From assembly GCF_020523605.1 (NCBI RefSeq), contig NZ_JAJAQI010000029.1, positions 1 to 64,000 of the forward strand: a DNA stretch of 64,000 nucleotides, in the 5' to 3' direction. The position numbers and the translations under genes are program-made. Under the pieces are notes generated by a model. That model did no database searches and was not told the origin of the DNA. It saw only the letters and a program-made list of their open reading frames with translations. This document shows positions 19,265-29,380 of the stretch, in pieces (position 1 is the first letter of the stretch; each line of letters starts with the position of its first letter). The stretch is from Roseicella aerolata. Its GTDB lineage: Bacteria > Pseudomonadota > Alphaproteobacteria > Acetobacterales > Acetobacteraceae.

Positions 19265-21148
19265 ATGGCACTTCCCCCCGCCTTCCTTGATGAGCTGCGC
19301 GCCCGGACACCCCTGCAAGGGCTGATCGGCCGCAAGACCCGCCTGGCGCGGAACGGCCGGCAATGGAAGGGCTGCTGCCCCTTCCACAATGAGAAGACGC
19401 CCAGCTTCTACGTCTACGACGACCATTTCCATTGCTTCGGCTGCGGCGCCCATGGCGATGCCATCACCTTCCTGATGCGGGCGGAAGGCGCTTCCTTCCC
19501 CGAGGCGGTGGAGCGCCTGGCTTCCGAGGCGGGGATGGAGGTGCCGAAGCCCACCCCGCAGGCCGCGGCGCGGGAGCGGCGGGCCCGGGACCTCTACGGC
19601 GTGCTCGCCGCCGCCGAGGCCGCCTATCGCCGCCGGCTCTTCCTGCCCGAGGGGCGCGCCGCGCTCGACTACCTCCGCCGGCGGGGCCTCTCGGAGGAGA
19701 CCATCGCCCGCTTCGGGCTTGGCTGGTCCGGGGAGGGCAGGGGAGCGCTGGCCGCCGAGCTGAAGCCGGAGGGCATCGAGCCGGCGCAACTCGTTGCCGC
19801 CGGGCTGATGAAGCCGCGCGATCCGGACCGGCCCGAAGCCGGCCTTTCCGACATGTTCTTCGGGCGCGTGATGTTCCCGATCCGCGACCGCCGGGGCAGG
19901 ACCATCTCCTTCGGCGGGCGGATCCTCGGCGATGGCCAGCCGAAATACGTCAACGGACCGGAAACCGAGCTCTTCCACAAGCGCCGTGGCCTCTATGGGC
20001 TCGATGCGGCGCGGGAGGGTGCCTTCCGCGGCGCGCCGGTGCTGGTGGTCGAGGGGTATATGGATGTCATCGCCCTGCACCAGGCCGGCTTCACCGGCGC
20101 CGTCGCCCCGCTCGGCACGGCGCTGACGCCGGAGCAAATGGAGCTGATCTGGCAGCTCACGCCCGAGCCGCTGCTCTGCTTCGATGGCGATGCCGCCGGC
20201 GCCCGCGCCGCGGCCCGCGCCGCCGAGATCGCGCTGCCGCTGCTCTCCCCCGAACGGAGCCTGAAGCTGGCGACGCTGACCGGTGGCGAGGACCCCGACA
20301 CGCTGATCCGGAAGGGCGGGCCGAAAGCGTTCCAGCCGGTGCTGGACGGCGCGAAGCCGCTCTCGGTCGCGCTCTACGACCTGCTCACCGAGGGCAAGCC
20401 GGCCGGGACGCCGGAGCAGCGCGCCGCCATGCGCGGCCGGCTGGAGGAAGCGGCACGCCGCATCCCGGACAAGGTCCTCTCCGGCGAGTACCGTCGCGCC
20501 CTGCTCGATCGTTTCTTCGAGGCGAACCGCCGCCCCATGTCGGGCCCCGGCGCCCGCCGCGCCCCCTGGCCGGGCCGCGGCGAACGGCCGATCGGCATCC
20601 CCGGCCTGCCCCGCCCGCCGATCGACCAGCCCGCCATCCGGCTGGAGCGCGCGCGTAATATTCTCGCGATATTACTCCGTCACCCCATTCTTTTGCCCGA
20701 GGTGGAGGAGGCGCTGGTGGCGCTCGACTTGCCGGCGGGCGATTGCCAGGCGCTTCGGGCCGTGATGCTCGCCTGGTTTGCCGATGCCGAGGCGCTTGAC
20801 TCCGGGAGCTTGACGGGCCACCTCGCCCGGTGCGGGATGGGGAATGCCGTCACCTGGGTCACCCGGGCCAATGGGCTCTGCGCCGCGGCGCAGCCCGAGG
20901 CCCAGCCGAAAGAGGCGCTGGACGGCTGGTGGCATTTCTTCGGGCTGCTGCAGGGCGAGTCGGAGCTGGTCCAGGATTTGGCGGACGCGCAGAGACTGCT
21001 TGCTGAAACCAACGACCCGGCCGCGCAGCAGCGTCTGATCCGGCTGACGGAGGCCCTTGCCGCCCTGCGGAGCGGCGAGGTCGAGTCCTTGCCGGACGAG
21101 GGGCCCAGCCGGGGCTCCGAGGCATCGCGTGCGGACACCATAGGATAG
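19265..21148 (+). CDS. dnaG: DNA primase
   Basis: This 627-residue enzyme makes RNA primers at the replication fork. The CHC2 zinc finger is intact (C38-P-F-H41 and C57-F-G-C60), followed by the catalytic core with [17 protein letters not shown] and [15 protein letters not shown] forming the TOPRIM metal site, and a C-terminal helicase-binding helical domain from about residue 450. A Pro/Arg-rich linker ([18 protein letters not shown]) separates the two. Start 19265 is picked for its [20 protein letters not shown] opening; an ATG eight codons upstream is in frame but less like the family. rpoD follows after 59 bp. Confidence 0.96.
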   Translation: MALPPAFLDELRARTPLQGLIGRKTRLARNGRQWKGCCPFHNEKTPSFYVYDDHFHCFGCGAHGDAITFLMRAEGASFPEAVERLASEAGMEVPKPTPQAAARERRARDLYGVLAAAEAAYRRRLFLPEGRAALDYLRRRGLSEETIARFGLGWSGEGRGALAAELKPEGIEPAQLVAAGLMKPRDPDRPEAGLSDMFFGRVMFPIRDRRGRTISFGGRILGDGQPKYVNGPETELFHKRRGLYGLDAAREGAFRGAPVLVVEGYMDVIALHQAGFTGAVAPLGTALTPEQMELIWQLTPEPLLCFDGDAAGARAAARAAEIALPLLSPERSLKLATLTGGEDPDTLIRKGGPKAFQPVLDGAKPLSVALYDLLTEGKPAGTPEQRAAMRGRLEEAARRIPDKVLSGEYRRALLDRFFEANRRPMSGPGARRAPWPGRGERPIGIPGLPRPPIDQPAIRLERARNILAILLRHPILLPEVEEALVALDLPAGDCQALRAVMLAWFADAEALDSGSLTGHLARCGMGNAVTWVTRANGLCAAAQPEAQPKEALDGWWHFFGLLQGESELVQDLADAQRLLAETNDPAAQQRLIRLTEALAALRSGEVESLPDEGPSRGSEASRADTIG

Positions 21149-21207
21149 AGGCATCGCACGGGCGTCCCGCCGCGTGGGGCGACCGTCGCGTCGATGGAGC
21201 GGACGGG

Positions 21208-23130
21208 ATGGCGAGCAAGGTCGCTGGCGGCACGGACACGGTCGAGAGCCGCGATGAGGCAGTGGAAGGTGTCCTGATCGATATCCAGTCGGCCGCGGTG
21301 AAGAAGCTGATCGCCCGCGGCAAGGAGCGTGGCTACGTCACCGTGGACGAGCTGAACGCGGCCCTGCCGTCGGACCAGGTCTCCTCGGAGGTGATCGAGG
21401 ACCATCTGGCGACCCTCAGCGACCTCGGGATCAACGTGGTCGATGCCGAGGAGAGCGAGGATGGGGAGGCCGCGGCGGCCGCCAAGCCTGCCTCCGAGGA
21501 CAAGGAGAAGGAGGAGGACGAGGAGGGCGGCGGCAATGTGGACGAGGAGAGCCTCGGCCGCACCGACGACCCCGTCCGGATGTACCTGCGCGAGATGGGC
21601 AGCGTCGAGCTGCTCTCGCGCGAGGGCGAGATCGCCATCGCCAAGCGTATCGAGGCGGGGCGGGACATGATGATCGGCGGGCTCTGCGAGAGCCCGCAGA
21701 CCTTCAAGGCGATCATTGCCTGGCATGAGGCGGTCAAGGAAGGCCGCATGCTGCTGCGCGACGTCATCGATCTGGAGGCGACCAACGCCGCCGACACGCC
21801 CGATGGCGGCCCGACCGAGCAGCCCGAGGAGTTCGAGGAGGGCGAGGAGGGCGAGGGCCTCGGCCTGTCCCTCTCCGCGCTCGAGGAGAAGCTGAAGCCC
21901 GAGGCGCTGGCCGCCTTCGAGGCGATCGAGGCCGCCTATTCCCGCCTGCAGAAGCTGCAGAACAAGCGGATGGAGGCCTATACGGCGGGCGAGGACCTGG
22001 CCGGCAAGTCGGAGAAGACCTACGAGAAGGCGCGGGCCGAGTTGGTCTCCCTCGTGCAGAAGGTGCATCTGCACAACAACCGCATCGAGGAATTGGTCGA
22101 GCAGCTCAAGCAGCTCAACCGCAAGCTGACCGCGCTGGAGGGCCAGGTGCTGCGCCTGGCCGAGGCCAGCAAGGTCAAGCGCGAGGAGTTCCTGCAGCAC
22201 TGGCGCGGCAGCGAGCTGGACCCCGGCTGGTTCGAGCGCCTGTCCAAGCTGAAGGGCAAGGCCTGGGTGAATTTCATCGCCCGCTCGCGCGACGATGTGG
22301 AGGCGGTGCGGGCCCAGATGTCCGTCATTGCCAACGACACCAACCTGCCGATCGGCGAGTTCCGCCGGGTCTATGCCACCGTCTCGCGCGGCGAGCGGGA
22401 CATGACCCAGGCGAAGAAGGAGATGATCGAGGCCAACCTGCGCCTCGTGATCTCCATCGCCAAGAAATATACCAATCGTGGCCTGCAATTCCTGGACCTG
22501 ATCCAGGAAGGAAATATCGGCCTGATGAAGGCGGTCGATAAGTTCGAGTACCGCCGTGGGTACAAGTTCAGCACCTATGCCACCTGGTGGATCCGGCAGG
22601 CGATCACCCGCTCCATCGCCGACCAGGCCCGGACCATCCGCATCCCGGTCCATATGATCGAGACGATCAACAAGCTGGTCCGGACCAGCCGGCAGATGCT
22701 GCACGAGATCGGCCGCGAGCCGACGCCGGAGGAGCTGGCGGAGAAGCTTGGCATGCCGCTCGAGAAGGTCCGCAAGGTTCTGAAGATCGCCAAGGAGCCG
22801 ATCAGCCTCGAGACGCCGATCGGCGATGAGGAGGACAGCCATCTCGGCGACTTCATCGAGGACAAGGCGGCGATCATTCCGCTCGATGCCGCCATCCAGT
22901 CCAACCTGCGCGAGGCAACCACGCGGGTGCTGTCCAGCCTGACCCCGCGCGAGGAGCGGGTGCTGCGCATGCGCTTCGGCATCGGCATGAACACCGACCA
23001 CACGCTGGAGGAGGTCGGGCAGCAGTTCAACGTGACGCGGGAGCGCATCCGGCAGATCGAGGCCAAGGCGCTGCGCAAGCTGAAGCACCCCAGCCGCAGC
23101 CGGAAGCTGCGCAGCTTCCTGGACAATTAG
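21208..23130 (+). CDS. rpoD: Primary sigma factor RpoD (sigma-70)
   Basis: The 640-residue housekeeping sigma factor directs RNA polymerase to -35/-10 promoters. Region 1.1 opens the protein ([20 protein letters not shown]), an acidic insert follows, region 1.2 is [20 protein letters not shown], region 2 includes [20 protein letters not shown] and [17 protein letters not shown], region 3 [15 protein letters not shown], and region 4 ends with the helix-turn-helix [20 protein letters not shown]. Complete and in the usual place behind dnaG. Confidence 0.97.
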   Translation: MASKVAGGTDTVESRDEAVEGVLIDIQSAAVKKLIARGKERGYVTVDELNAALPSDQVSSEVIEDHLATLSDLGINVVDAEESEDGEAAAAAKPASEDKEKEEDEEGGGNVDEESLGRTDDPVRMYLREMGSVELLSREGEIAIAKRIEAGRDMMIGGLCESPQTFKAIIAWHEAVKEGRMLLRDVIDLEATNAADTPDGGPTEQPEEFEEGEEGEGLGLSLSALEEKLKPEALAAFEAIEAAYSRLQKLQNKRMEAYTAGEDLAGKSEKTYEKARAELVSLVQKVHLHNNRIEELVEQLKQLNRKLTALEGQVLRLAEASKVKREEFLQHWRGSELDPGWFERLSKLKGKAWVNFIARSRDDVEAVRAQMSVIANDTNLPIGEFRRVYATVSRGERDMTQAKKEMIEANLRLVISIAKKYTNRGLQFLDLIQEGNIGLMKAVDKFEYRRGYKFSTYATWWIRQAITRSIADQARTIRIPVHMIETINKLVRTSRQMLHEIGREPTPEELAEKLGMPLEKVRKVLKIAKEPISLETPIGDEEDSHLGDFIEDKAAIIPLDAAIQSNLREATTRVLSSLTPREERVLRMRFGIGMNTDHTLEEVGQQFNVTRERIRQIEAKALRKLKHPSRSRKLRSFLDN

Positions 23131-23203
23131 GCCCGGCCTCTGGCCTGATTTGCCCCGCCATGCCATGCCGTGGCGGGGATAGTGACAGGGGAGGGGGCCA
23201 CCG

Positions 23204-23782
23204 GTGGCGGTGAGCATGGCGTCCGAGACGATCATCCCGGTCGCGGTCGACGTGACCTTCCTCCGCATGGACGAGGCGCCGGAGGAGCCCGGCCCGGCCC
23301 TGCCGCCTGGGGCGGAGGTGGTGCAGGCCACGCGCTGCAGCGTCGCCTTCTACCGTTACCTCTACGGCACGGTGGGCGAGGACTATGTCTGGTGGCTCCG
23401 CCGCACCCTGCCGGATGCGGACCTCGCCGCGATCCTCGCCGATCGCGGCGTCACCATCCATGTGCTGTATCAGCATGGTGAGCCGGCCGGCTTCTACGAA
23501 CTGGACCGGCGCAACCGCCCCTTCACCAACCTCGCCTATTTCGGGCTGATGCCGCATGCAATCGGGCTCGGGCTTGGCCGTGCCTTCCTGCGCCATGCCG
23601 TGGATACCGCCTGGGCGGAGCATCCACGCGGCCTGACGGTGAATACCTGCACCGCCGACCATCCACGTGCGCTTCCCAACTATCACGCCGTCGGCTTCGG
23701 CACGCTGCGCAAGGTGCGGGAGATCTGGCAGGTGCCGGCACGGCTCGGCCTGCCGATTCCGGAGCGACTGCGTTACCGCTGA
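23204..23782 (+). CDS. GNAT-family N-acetyltransferase
   Basis: The 192-residue protein contains a GNAT fold in its second half: strand ILADRGVTIHVLYQHGEPAG, FYELDRR..., the acetyl-CoA loop region LGLGLGRAFLRHAVDTAW and the terminal VNTCTADHPRALPNYHAVGF with family-typical ALxNYxxxGF. The substrate is unknown. Start is GTG 23204, since GGGGAGGGGG ends 6 nt upstream; the ATG four codons later is too far. It follows rpoD by 73 bp and may share its transcript. Confidence 0.85.
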   Translation: MAVSMASETIIPVAVDVTFLRMDEAPEEPGPALPPGAEVVQATRCSVAFYRYLYGTVGEDYVWWLRRTLPDADLAAILADRGVTIHVLYQHGEPAGFYELDRRNRPFTNLAYFGLMPHAIGLGLGRAFLRHAVDTAWAEHPRGLTVNTCTADHPRALPNYHAVGFGTLRKVREIWQVPARLGLPIPERLRYR

Positions 23783-24073
23783 CCCTGGCGGCCGGGGCTG
23801 TCCGGCCCTCTGCCAGACAATCGGGTGGATCCGGCCTGCGCACCGCCATGTGGCGGAAGCCTGAGCGCGCCTGCATCCCATGCCCGTGACCTTGGCCGAT
23901 TGGCATTGTGCTCGTTGCCTGCGGGGCGCATGGTGCAACTGTCAACTCGTCTGGTTCGGTCCGTTTCGTCTGCTCATGCGTGAGCGCCGAGCCTGGTGTC
24001 CGTCCCGCATAGGCAGATTGGCCCGCACCACGACCGGCGTGGCGCGGAACGCATGCCTGATGGAATCGCCACA

Positions 24074-24280
24074 ATGGCAAACGGCACCGTGAAGTGGTTC
24101 AACGCAACCAAGGGTTATGGCTTCATCCAGCCCGAGGACGGGACCGCCGACGTCTTCGTCCATATCTCGGACGTCCAGCGCGCCGGGCTGTCTGGCCTGA
24201 ATGACGGCCAGCGCGTCAGCTTCGACGTCCAGCGCGGCCAGCAGGGCAAGCTTTCCGCCTGCAACCTGAAGCTCGACTGA
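24074..24280 (+). CDS. Cold-shock-domain protein
   Basis: A 68-residue CspA-type OB-fold protein that binds single-stranded RNA and DNA. RNP1 (KGYGFIQ, 13-19) and RNP2 (DVFVHIS, 26-32) are intact. The about 290 bp in front contain no other credible gene, leaving room for a long leader of the kind that regulates cold-shock genes by RNA structure; no specific structure could be proved. The next two genes are small and closely spaced, so they may be co-expressed. Confidence 0.95.
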   Translation: MANGTVKWFNATKGYGFIQPEDGTADVFVHISDVQRAGLSGLNDGQRVSFDVQRGQQGKLSACNLKLD

Positions 24281-24366
24281 GGCTGGCCAAGCTCGCCCGG
24301 GGGCCGGCTGCGGCCCCGGGCGACCCTTGCCTGGCCCATTCCGCAGCCCCAAGGGCAGGAGTTCCC

Positions 24367-24579
24367 ATGTTGGCACCGCATCGCTTCAGCGTCGGGCAGA
24401 AGGTCGAATTCGTCCCGCACCGGTTCGACGGCAACATCCCCCGTGGCCCTTACACCGTGGTGCGGCAACTCCCTGGGCCGGACCATGACCGCGAATATCG
24501 CGTGAAGCACAAGGACGGGCATGAGCGCGTGGTGCTGGAGAGCCAGCTCCGCGGTGGCCCGCCTTCCGTTTTCTCCTGA
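24367..24579 (+). CDS. Small beta-rich protein of unknown function
   Basis: This 70-residue product (MLAPHRFSVGQKVEFVPHRF, then GPYTVVRQLPGPDHDREYRV and HERVVLESQL) reads like a compact SH3-like barrel: alternating polar/hydrophobic strands with a GxYxVVRxLP core and a C-terminal ERVVxExQL helix. I recall similar short proteins in Rhodospirillales without assigned function. AGGAG lies 5 nt before the ATG. It follows the cold-shock gene by 86 bp. Confidence 0.75.
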   Translation: MLAPHRFSVGQKVEFVPHRFDGNIPRGPYTVVRQLPGPDHDREYRVKHKDGHERVVLESQLRGGPPSVFS

Positions 24580-24591
24580 GCGGAGCCTGGC

Positions 24592-24765
24592 GTGGCGCGT
24601 CGACCGAATTACGGCCAGCAGCGGGCCGAAGTGAACCGCGGCAAGCAGTCCAAGCAGGCAGAGAAGCAGCGCGAGCGCGACGAGGCCGTCGCCCGGCGCA
24701 AGGCCGAGCGCGAGGCGGCTGCACCCGCGCCACCCCCTGCGGCAGAGGGCAAGCCCGACCGCTGA
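24592..24765 (+). CDS. Small highly charged protein (57 residues)
   Basis: From GTG 24592 the frame gives MARRPNYGQQRAEVNRGKQS, a Lys/Glu/Arg-rich middle (KQAEKQRERDEAVARRKAER) and an Ala/Pro tail. It is almost certainly a single charged helix, likely nucleic-acid or ribosome associated by composition. It begins 12 bp after the preceding stop and is closed by a strong terminator, both supporting a real gene. Short basic proteins of this pattern recur in alphaproteobacteria, with no known role. Confidence 0.65.
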   Translation: MARRPNYGQQRAEVNRGKQSKQAEKQRERDEAVARRKAEREAAAPAPPPAAEGKPDR

Positions 24766-24787
24766 GGCGATCGGCACCGCGCGTGAG

Positions 24788-24819
24788 AAAAGGCCGGCGG
24801 GGCAGCCCGCCGGCCTTTT
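24788..24819. terminator. Strong intrinsic terminator
   Basis: GGCCGGCGGG and CCCGCCGGCC (24792-24801 with 24806-24815) form a perfect 10-bp stem with GCAG loop, flanked by AAAA and TTTT, so it can work in both directions. It ends the cold-shock cluster and faces the 3' end of hppA. Confidence 0.9.
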
Positions 24820-24833
24820 CCGTTTCGCCGCTC

Positions 24834-24919
24834 TACAGCGGACTGGCGTTCAGACCCGGACGCCGATCCGCTGTAACTCCTTGTTCGGGGCGGCTTCGCG
24901 CCCCTCTGCGATCCGCTCC
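24834..24919. repeat. Dispersed double-hairpin repeat, copy 2 (degenerate)
   Basis: Hairpin A (TACAGCGGA...TCCGCTGTA, 24834-24875) has the same outer arms and GGCGTTCA core as the other copies but mismatched inner bases. Hairpin B is reduced to GGGGCG...CGCCCC-type pairing (24887-24904) and a GATCCGCTC end. It stops 5 bp before the hppA stop codon. Confidence 0.65.
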
Positions 24920-24924
24920 AGCGC

Positions 24925-27081
24925 TCAGCTATGGGCGAGGATCGCCAGCAGCAGCAGCGCCACGATGTTGGTGATCTTGATCATCGGGTTCACCGCCGGC
25001 CCCGCGGTGTCCTTGTAGGGGTCGCCCACCGTGTCGCCGGTCACGGCCGCCTTGTGGGCGTCCGATCCCTTGCCGCCATGGTGGCCTTCCTCGATGTATT
25101 TCTTGGCATTGTCCCAGGCGCCACCGCCGGTGGTCATGGAGACTGCGACGAAGAAGCCGGTGACGATGACACCGAGCAGCATGGCCCCCAGCGCCTCGAA
25201 GCCCGCCGCCTTGCCGGCGATGGCGCTGATGCCGAAATAGATGACCAGCGGCCCGAGCACCGGCAGCAGCGAGGGGATGATCATCTCCCGGATCGCCGCC
25301 TTGGTCAGGATGTCCACCGCGCGGCCATAATCGGGCCGGTCGCGGCCTTCCATGATGCCCGGCTTCTCCCGGAACTGCCGCCGCACCTCCTCCACCACGC
25401 TCATCGCCGCGCGGCCGACCGCCGTCATCGCCATGCCGCCGAACAGGAAGGGCAGCGCCCCGCCGAAGAGCAGCCCGACGACGACATAGGGTGAGGAGAG
25501 GCTGAAGGTGAGCGCGCCGACGCCCTGGAAATAGGGATAGGTCGCCGCGTTCTGGACGAAGAAGTTGAGGTCCTGGGTATAGGCCGCGAAGAGCACCAGC
25601 GCGCCAAGGCCCGCCGAGCCGATCGCATACCCCTTGGTGACGGCCTTCGTCGTGTTGCCGACCGCGTCGAGCGCGTCGGTGGTCACGCGGATCTCCTTCG
25701 GCAGGCCGGCCATCTCGGCGATGCCGCCGGCATTGTCCGTCACCGGGCCGAAGGCGTCGAGCGCGACGACGACGCCGGCGAGCGCCAGCATGGTCGTCAC
25801 CGCGATGGCAATGCCGTAGAGCCCCGCCAGGTTGTAGCTGATCAGCACGCCGGCGATGATGATGAGCGCCGGGATCGCCGTGCTCTCCATCGAGACGGCG
25901 AGACCGCGGATCACGTTGGTGCCGTGGCCGGTCACCGAGCTTGCGGCAATCGCCTTCACCGGGCGGAAATCCGTGCCGGTGTAGTATTCCGTCACCCAGA
26001 TGATCAGCCCGGTGACCGCCAGACCGACGACGCCGCAGAGGAACAGCGCGAAGGCGCCGAAGCTCGCGCCGCCGGCGCTGATGGTCCCGGTGCCGAAGAC
26101 CAGGTAGGTCAGCGGCAGCAGCGCCACCAGCGACAGCACGCCCGTCACCACGAAGCCACGATACATTGCGCCCATGATGGAGTTGTTGGCCGGCAGCTTG
26201 ACGAAATAGGTGCCGGCGATGGAGGTGACCACGCAGACCGCGCCGATTGCCAGCGGATAGAGCATGCCGAGATGGAGCGTGTCGGCCGGGAAGGCGATGG
26301 CGGCCAACACCATGGTGGCGACCATGGTCACCGCATAGGTCTCGAACAGGTCGGCCGCCATGCCGGCACAGTCGCCGACATTGTCGCCGACATTGTCGGC
26401 GATGGTGGCGGGGTTGCGGGGATCGTCCTCTGGGATGCCGGCCTCGACCTTGCCGACCATGTCGCCGCCCACATCGGCGCCCTTGGTGAAGATGCCGCCA
26501 CCGAGCCGGGCGAAGATGGAGATGAGGGAGGCGCCGAAGCCGAGCGCCACCAGCGCGTCGATCACCGGCCGGCTGTTCGGCGCATGGCCGACAAGCACGA
26601 CCAGGATGAAGAAGTAGACGGCAACGCCCAGCAGGGCGAGGCCGGCCACCAGCATGCCGGTGATGGCGCCCGACTTGAACGCCGCATCGAGGCCCGCGGC
26701 GAGGGACTGGGTGCTGGCTTGCGCCGTGCGCACATTGGCCCGCACCGAGACATTCATGCCGATGAAGCCCGCCGCGCCGGACAGCACCGCGCCGATCAGG
26801 AAGCCGATCGCGACCGGGATGCCGAGCGTGACGACAATCAGGACGAACAGCACCGCGCCGACGATGCCGATGGTCGTGTACTGCCGCTTGAGATAGGCCG
26901 AGGCGCCTTCCTGAACCGCCTTCGAGATCTCCTGCATCCGGGCGCTGCCCGCATCCAGCGCCATGACCTGCTTGGCGGTGACCACGCCGTAGGCGATCGA
27001 GAGCGCCCCCAGCACGATCACCAGCAGCAACGAAAACGTCATCAAGTTCGCAACCCCCCGTTCTTGTGTGCCCGTCGCCAT
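24925..27081 (-). CDS. hppA: Membrane-bound proton-translocating pyrophosphatase, K+-insensitive type
   Basis: This 718-residue integral membrane enzyme hydrolyses pyrophosphate and pumps protons. About 16 hydrophobic segments are present. Active-site loops include [20 protein letters not shown], the double [17 protein letters not shown], and the C-terminal KKYIEE and [20 protein letters not shown]. The [16 protein letters not shown] segment has Lys where K+-dependent enzymes have Ala, the mark of the K+-insensitive class. Start 27081 gives a slightly long N-terminus; the second Met (MTFSLLLVI) is also possible. It recovers energy from the pyrophosphate released in biosynthesis. Confidence 0.96.
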   Translation of the reverse strand: MATGTQERGVANLMTFSLLLVIVLGALSIAYGVVTAKQVMALDAGSARMQEISKAVQEGASAYLKRQYTTIGIVGAVLFVLIVVTLGIPVAIGFLIGAVLSGAAGFIGMNVSVRANVRTAQASTQSLAAGLDAAFKSGAITGMLVAGLALLGVAVYFFILVVLVGHAPNSRPVIDALVALGFGASLISIFARLGGGIFTKGADVGGDMVGKVEAGIPEDDPRNPATIADNVGDNVGDCAGMAADLFETYAVTMVATMVLAAIAFPADTLHLGMLYPLAIGAVCVVTSIAGTYFVKLPANNSIMGAMYRGFVVTGVLSLVALLPLTYLVFGTGTISAGGASFGAFALFLCGVVGLAVTGLIIWVTEYYTGTDFRPVKAIAASSVTGHGTNVIRGLAVSMESTAIPALIIIAGVLISYNLAGLYGIAIAVTTMLALAGVVVALDAFGPVTDNAGGIAEMAGLPKEIRVTTDALDAVGNTTKAVTKGYAIGSAGLGALVLFAAYTQDLNFFVQNAATYPYFQGVGALTFSLSSPYVVVGLLFGGALPFLFGGMAMTAVGRAAMSVVEEVRRQFREKPGIMEGRDRPDYGRAVDILTKAAIREMIIPSLLPVLGPLVIYFGISAIAGKAAGFEALGAMLLGVIVTGFFVAVSMTTGGGAWDNAKKYIEEGHHGGKGSDAHKAAVTGDTVGDPYKDTAGPAVNPMIKITNIVALLLLAILAHS

Positions 27082-27560
27082 GCGCAGGGCCGGCCCGCTA
27101 GTCTCTCCCCGAGGCAGGCCGCGCGCCGCTCAGGCGGGCAGCCGACCCAGGGGGCGGGTCGGTCGGCGCGCCACCACACGGCGCCAGCGGGAGCAAGGCT
27201 AAGCGGGGCCACGGCACGGGCGCAACGGTGCCGCCATGGCCGGTACGGGCGCCGAGGCTTCATGCTGGTCTCAGGAGAGAGTGAGGCGCGGTCCGAAACA
27301 GGGCTCGCGCCTTTCCGGTGCCAGGCGTCGCGCCGTGAGGCGGGCCGGAGCTATTTCGTGCCGTGAGGCGCGCCGGATCTATTCCGCGCCGTGAGGCGTG
27401 CCGAGCCTATGTCGCGCTGTGAGGGGCGCCGCCAGACGCACCATTGGCAAGGCCCAAGGGGGCTGCGCGGCGCTGCATGGACCAATTGTCATCCGCCGTC
27501 TTGTTGCGGCCATGATCGCCCCGCAGCATGGCGCTTCCATAAGCAGGGAGAGACCGAGGC
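27082..27560. other. 479-bp gap between hppA and the MetX-like gene
   Basis: No frame resembles a gene. It holds a tandem repeat (27329-27430, listed separately) and presumably the divergent promoters of hppA and the exported MetX-like protein. Composition is very GC-rich up to 27240. Confidence 0.5.
27329..27430 (+). repeat. 28-bp tandem repeat, about 3.6 copies
   Basis: Units start at 27329, 27357, 27385 and 27413 and share CGYGCYGTGAGG-CG-NGCCG followed by a CTAT core (for example CGTGCCGTGAGGCGCGCCGG). Three are full length, the last is cut short. No coding frame uses them. They lie 130 bp upstream of the MetX-like gene and could be spaced protein sites or replication-slippage debris. 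Confidence 0.75.
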
Positions 27561-28736
27561 ATGATCGGACGGCGAGGCCTGCTGGCCACGGCGGGTGTAC
27601 TGGCCGCGGCTTATGCGATGCCGGCCGCGGCGCAGGAGGTGGTGGAAAAGCGGGTCTTCGAGGCGGGGGCCTTCCAGACACGCGGCGGCGCCACCATCAA
27701 GAACACCCGCATCGGCTACCAGACCATGGGCCGCCTGAACGCGGCCGGGGACAATGCCGTCCTGATCTGCCACTTCTTCAGCGGCAACAGCCAAGCCTTC
27801 GGGCGGCTCTCGGCCAATGGCCCGGCCGGCTACTGGGATGCCATCATCGGCCCGGGCAAGGCGATCGACACGGACCACTATTTCGTGGTCTCGGCCGACA
27901 CGCTGGTGAATGTCAACGTGCCGGACGCCAACACCGTCACCACCGGCCCGGCCAGCATCAACCCCGATACCGGCCGGCCCTGGGGCATGAGCTTCCCGGT
28001 GATCGCCATGCGCGACTTCGTCGAGGTGCAGAAGAAACTGCTGGACAGCCTCGGCGTGAAGCGGCTGGCCCTGGTCGCTGGCCCGTCCAATGGCGGGCTG
28101 CAAAGCATCGAATGGGCCGCCGCCTACCCCGATTTCGTGCAGCGCGTGATGCCCGTGATCTCGGCCGAGATCGATGCCTGGATGCAGGGCTGGCTCGACA
28201 TCTGGGAAGCGCCGATCAGGCTCGACCCGAATTGGCGGGAAGGCGACTACTACGGCCAGGGGCGCGAGCCGCCGCTGCGCGGCCTGGCCGAGGCCTGGAA
28301 GATCGTGACGCTGCATGCCCGCGACCGGCCCTGGGCGCGGCAATTCGACCGCAAGCTGCCCGAAGGCCAGGATCCGGCGCGGCGGATCGGCGACCGCTTC
28401 GCGATCGAGAAATGGCTGGACGATGCGGCGCTGGCCCGTGCTCGCACCTCGGATGCCAATTCCTTCCTCTATATGGTGCGGGCGAACCAGCTTTTCCTGA
28501 ACGACTATCCGGACCTCTCCACGGCGATGCAGGGCGCGGCGCGGCGCTGGCTGGTGGTGCCGGCACCGACCGACCGCGTCTTCCTGCTGGAGGGGGTGCG
28601 GGAGTTCGTCGATGTCCTGCAGAAGGCCGGCAAGCAGGTGGAGGTGGCGGAGGTTGGCGGCACGCTCGGCCACCTGAACGGCGTGGTCGGCATGGCGCCG
28701 CTGACGGAGCGCATCCGCGGCCTCCTGGCACAGTAG
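27561..28736 (+). CDS. Exported MetX-like alpha/beta-hydrolase (homoserine acetyltransferase superfamily)
   Basis: The 391-residue protein begins with an export signal, MIGRRGLLATAGVLAAAYAM ending AAAQ; the twin Arg suggests Tat. The mature part has the MetX superfamily fold: oxyanion-side HFFSGNSQAFGR, nucleophile elbow GPSNGGLQSIEWA (usual MetX form is GGSMGG), an Asp in APTDRVFLLEG and a His in LGHLNGV, so a Ser/Asp/His triad is complete. True homoserine transferases are cytosolic and have different elbow residues, so this is probably a periplasmic hydrolase or acyltransferase of unknown substrate. It stands alone. Confidence 0.8.
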   Translation: MIGRRGLLATAGVLAAAYAMPAAAQEVVEKRVFEAGAFQTRGGATIKNTRIGYQTMGRLNAAGDNAVLICHFFSGNSQAFGRLSANGPAGYWDAIIGPGKAIDTDHYFVVSADTLVNVNVPDANTVTTGPASINPDTGRPWGMSFPVIAMRDFVEVQKKLLDSLGVKRLALVAGPSNGGLQSIEWAAAYPDFVQRVMPVISAEIDAWMQGWLDIWEAPIRLDPNWREGDYYGQGREPPLRGLAEAWKIVTLHARDRPWARQFDRKLPEGQDPARRIGDRFAIEKWLDDAALARARTSDANSFLYMVRANQLFLNDYPDLSTAMQGAARRWLVVPAPTDRVFLLEGVREFVDVLQKAGKQVEVAEVGGTLGHLNGVVGMAPLTERIRGLLAQ

Positions 28737-28757
28737 CCCGGCCGCCGCGGGGGACAC

Positions 28758-29210
28758 TCATGCCAGCCGCACGGTGCCCTGGCCGAGGGTCAGCGGTCGT
28801 GCGACGGGCAGGCAGACCTGTGGGGCGCGCAGCGCCGCGACGCGGTCCAGCGCCGCGGCCAACTGGCCGAGAGGAAAGGGCTTCAGCAACAGCGCCGTCG
28901 GCCCCATTGCCGGCGATGCCAGCATCCGCGCCGCCTCATCGGAGAGATAGCCGGTCATCACCACCACCGGCAGGCCGGGGTTCTCGGCACGCAGCCGGGG
29001 TATCAGTTCCAGCCCCGTCATGCGCGGCATGGCGAGGTCGGTGACCAGCACGTCGAAGGGCACGGCGCTGGCGAGGCCGAAAGCGGTCTCGCCATCCGCG
29101 GCGTGCACCACCGCATGGCCCATTTCGGCCAACGCATCGGCAAGGACAGCGGCGGCCAATGCCTCATCTTCCGCCAGCAGGACCCTGAGACCTTCCCCCG
29201 CTTTCATCAT
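28758..29210 (-). CDS. Single-domain response regulator
   Basis: This 150-residue receiver-only protein has the acidic pair E14/D15, phospho-acceptor D58 in VLVTDLAMPR, the switch Thr in VVVMTGY and the Lys in LLLKPF. There is no output domain, so it probably relays phosphate or acts by protein contact, as CheY or DivK do. The start 29210 is preceded by GGAGAC. No kinase is adjacent. Its upstream region (29251-29366) is AT-richer than the surroundings and carries repeated TCGCGCA-type motifs. Confidence 0.88.
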   Translation of the reverse strand: MMKAGEGLRVLLAEDEALAAAVLADALAEMGHAVVHAADGETAFGLASAVPFDVLVTDLAMPRMTGLELIPRLRAENPGLPVVVMTGYLSDEAARMLASPAMGPTALLLKPFPLGQLAAALDRVAALRAPQVCLPVARPLTLGQGTVRLA

Positions 29211-29250
29211 CGCCCGTCTCCACACTCCAGGCCGCGCCCCTGGGGGCAGG

Positions 29251-29366
29251 CCGATCGCATAAGCGCGATGTTTGATCGCGTTTGCGCGACCCAGATATGG
29301 GACTGCCTCCCTGCTCCGGCTCACTATTGCGCGATGGTTGATGATTTGATCAAAATTGCGCGCAAT
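29251..29366. promoter_or_regulatory. Cluster of TCGCGCA-type motifs upstream of the response regulator
   Basis: The motif TTGCGCGA or its variants occurs at 29281-29289 (TTTGCGCGA), 29327-29334 and inside the perfect 12-bp palindrome ATTGCGCGCAAT (29355-29366), with related GCGCGAT near 29263. The same word forms the inverted repeat at 33161-33191. The region is unusually AT-rich for this genome and is the likely promoter of the response regulator. Confidence 0.4.
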
Positions 29367-29380
29367 AAGCGAAAAACCAC

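Noticed and set aside
23880-24092. Cys/Trp-rich 70-residue frame before the cold-shock gene
   Set aside because: It overlaps the cold-shock start in another frame, has unusual composition and no ribosome site; more likely leader RNA.
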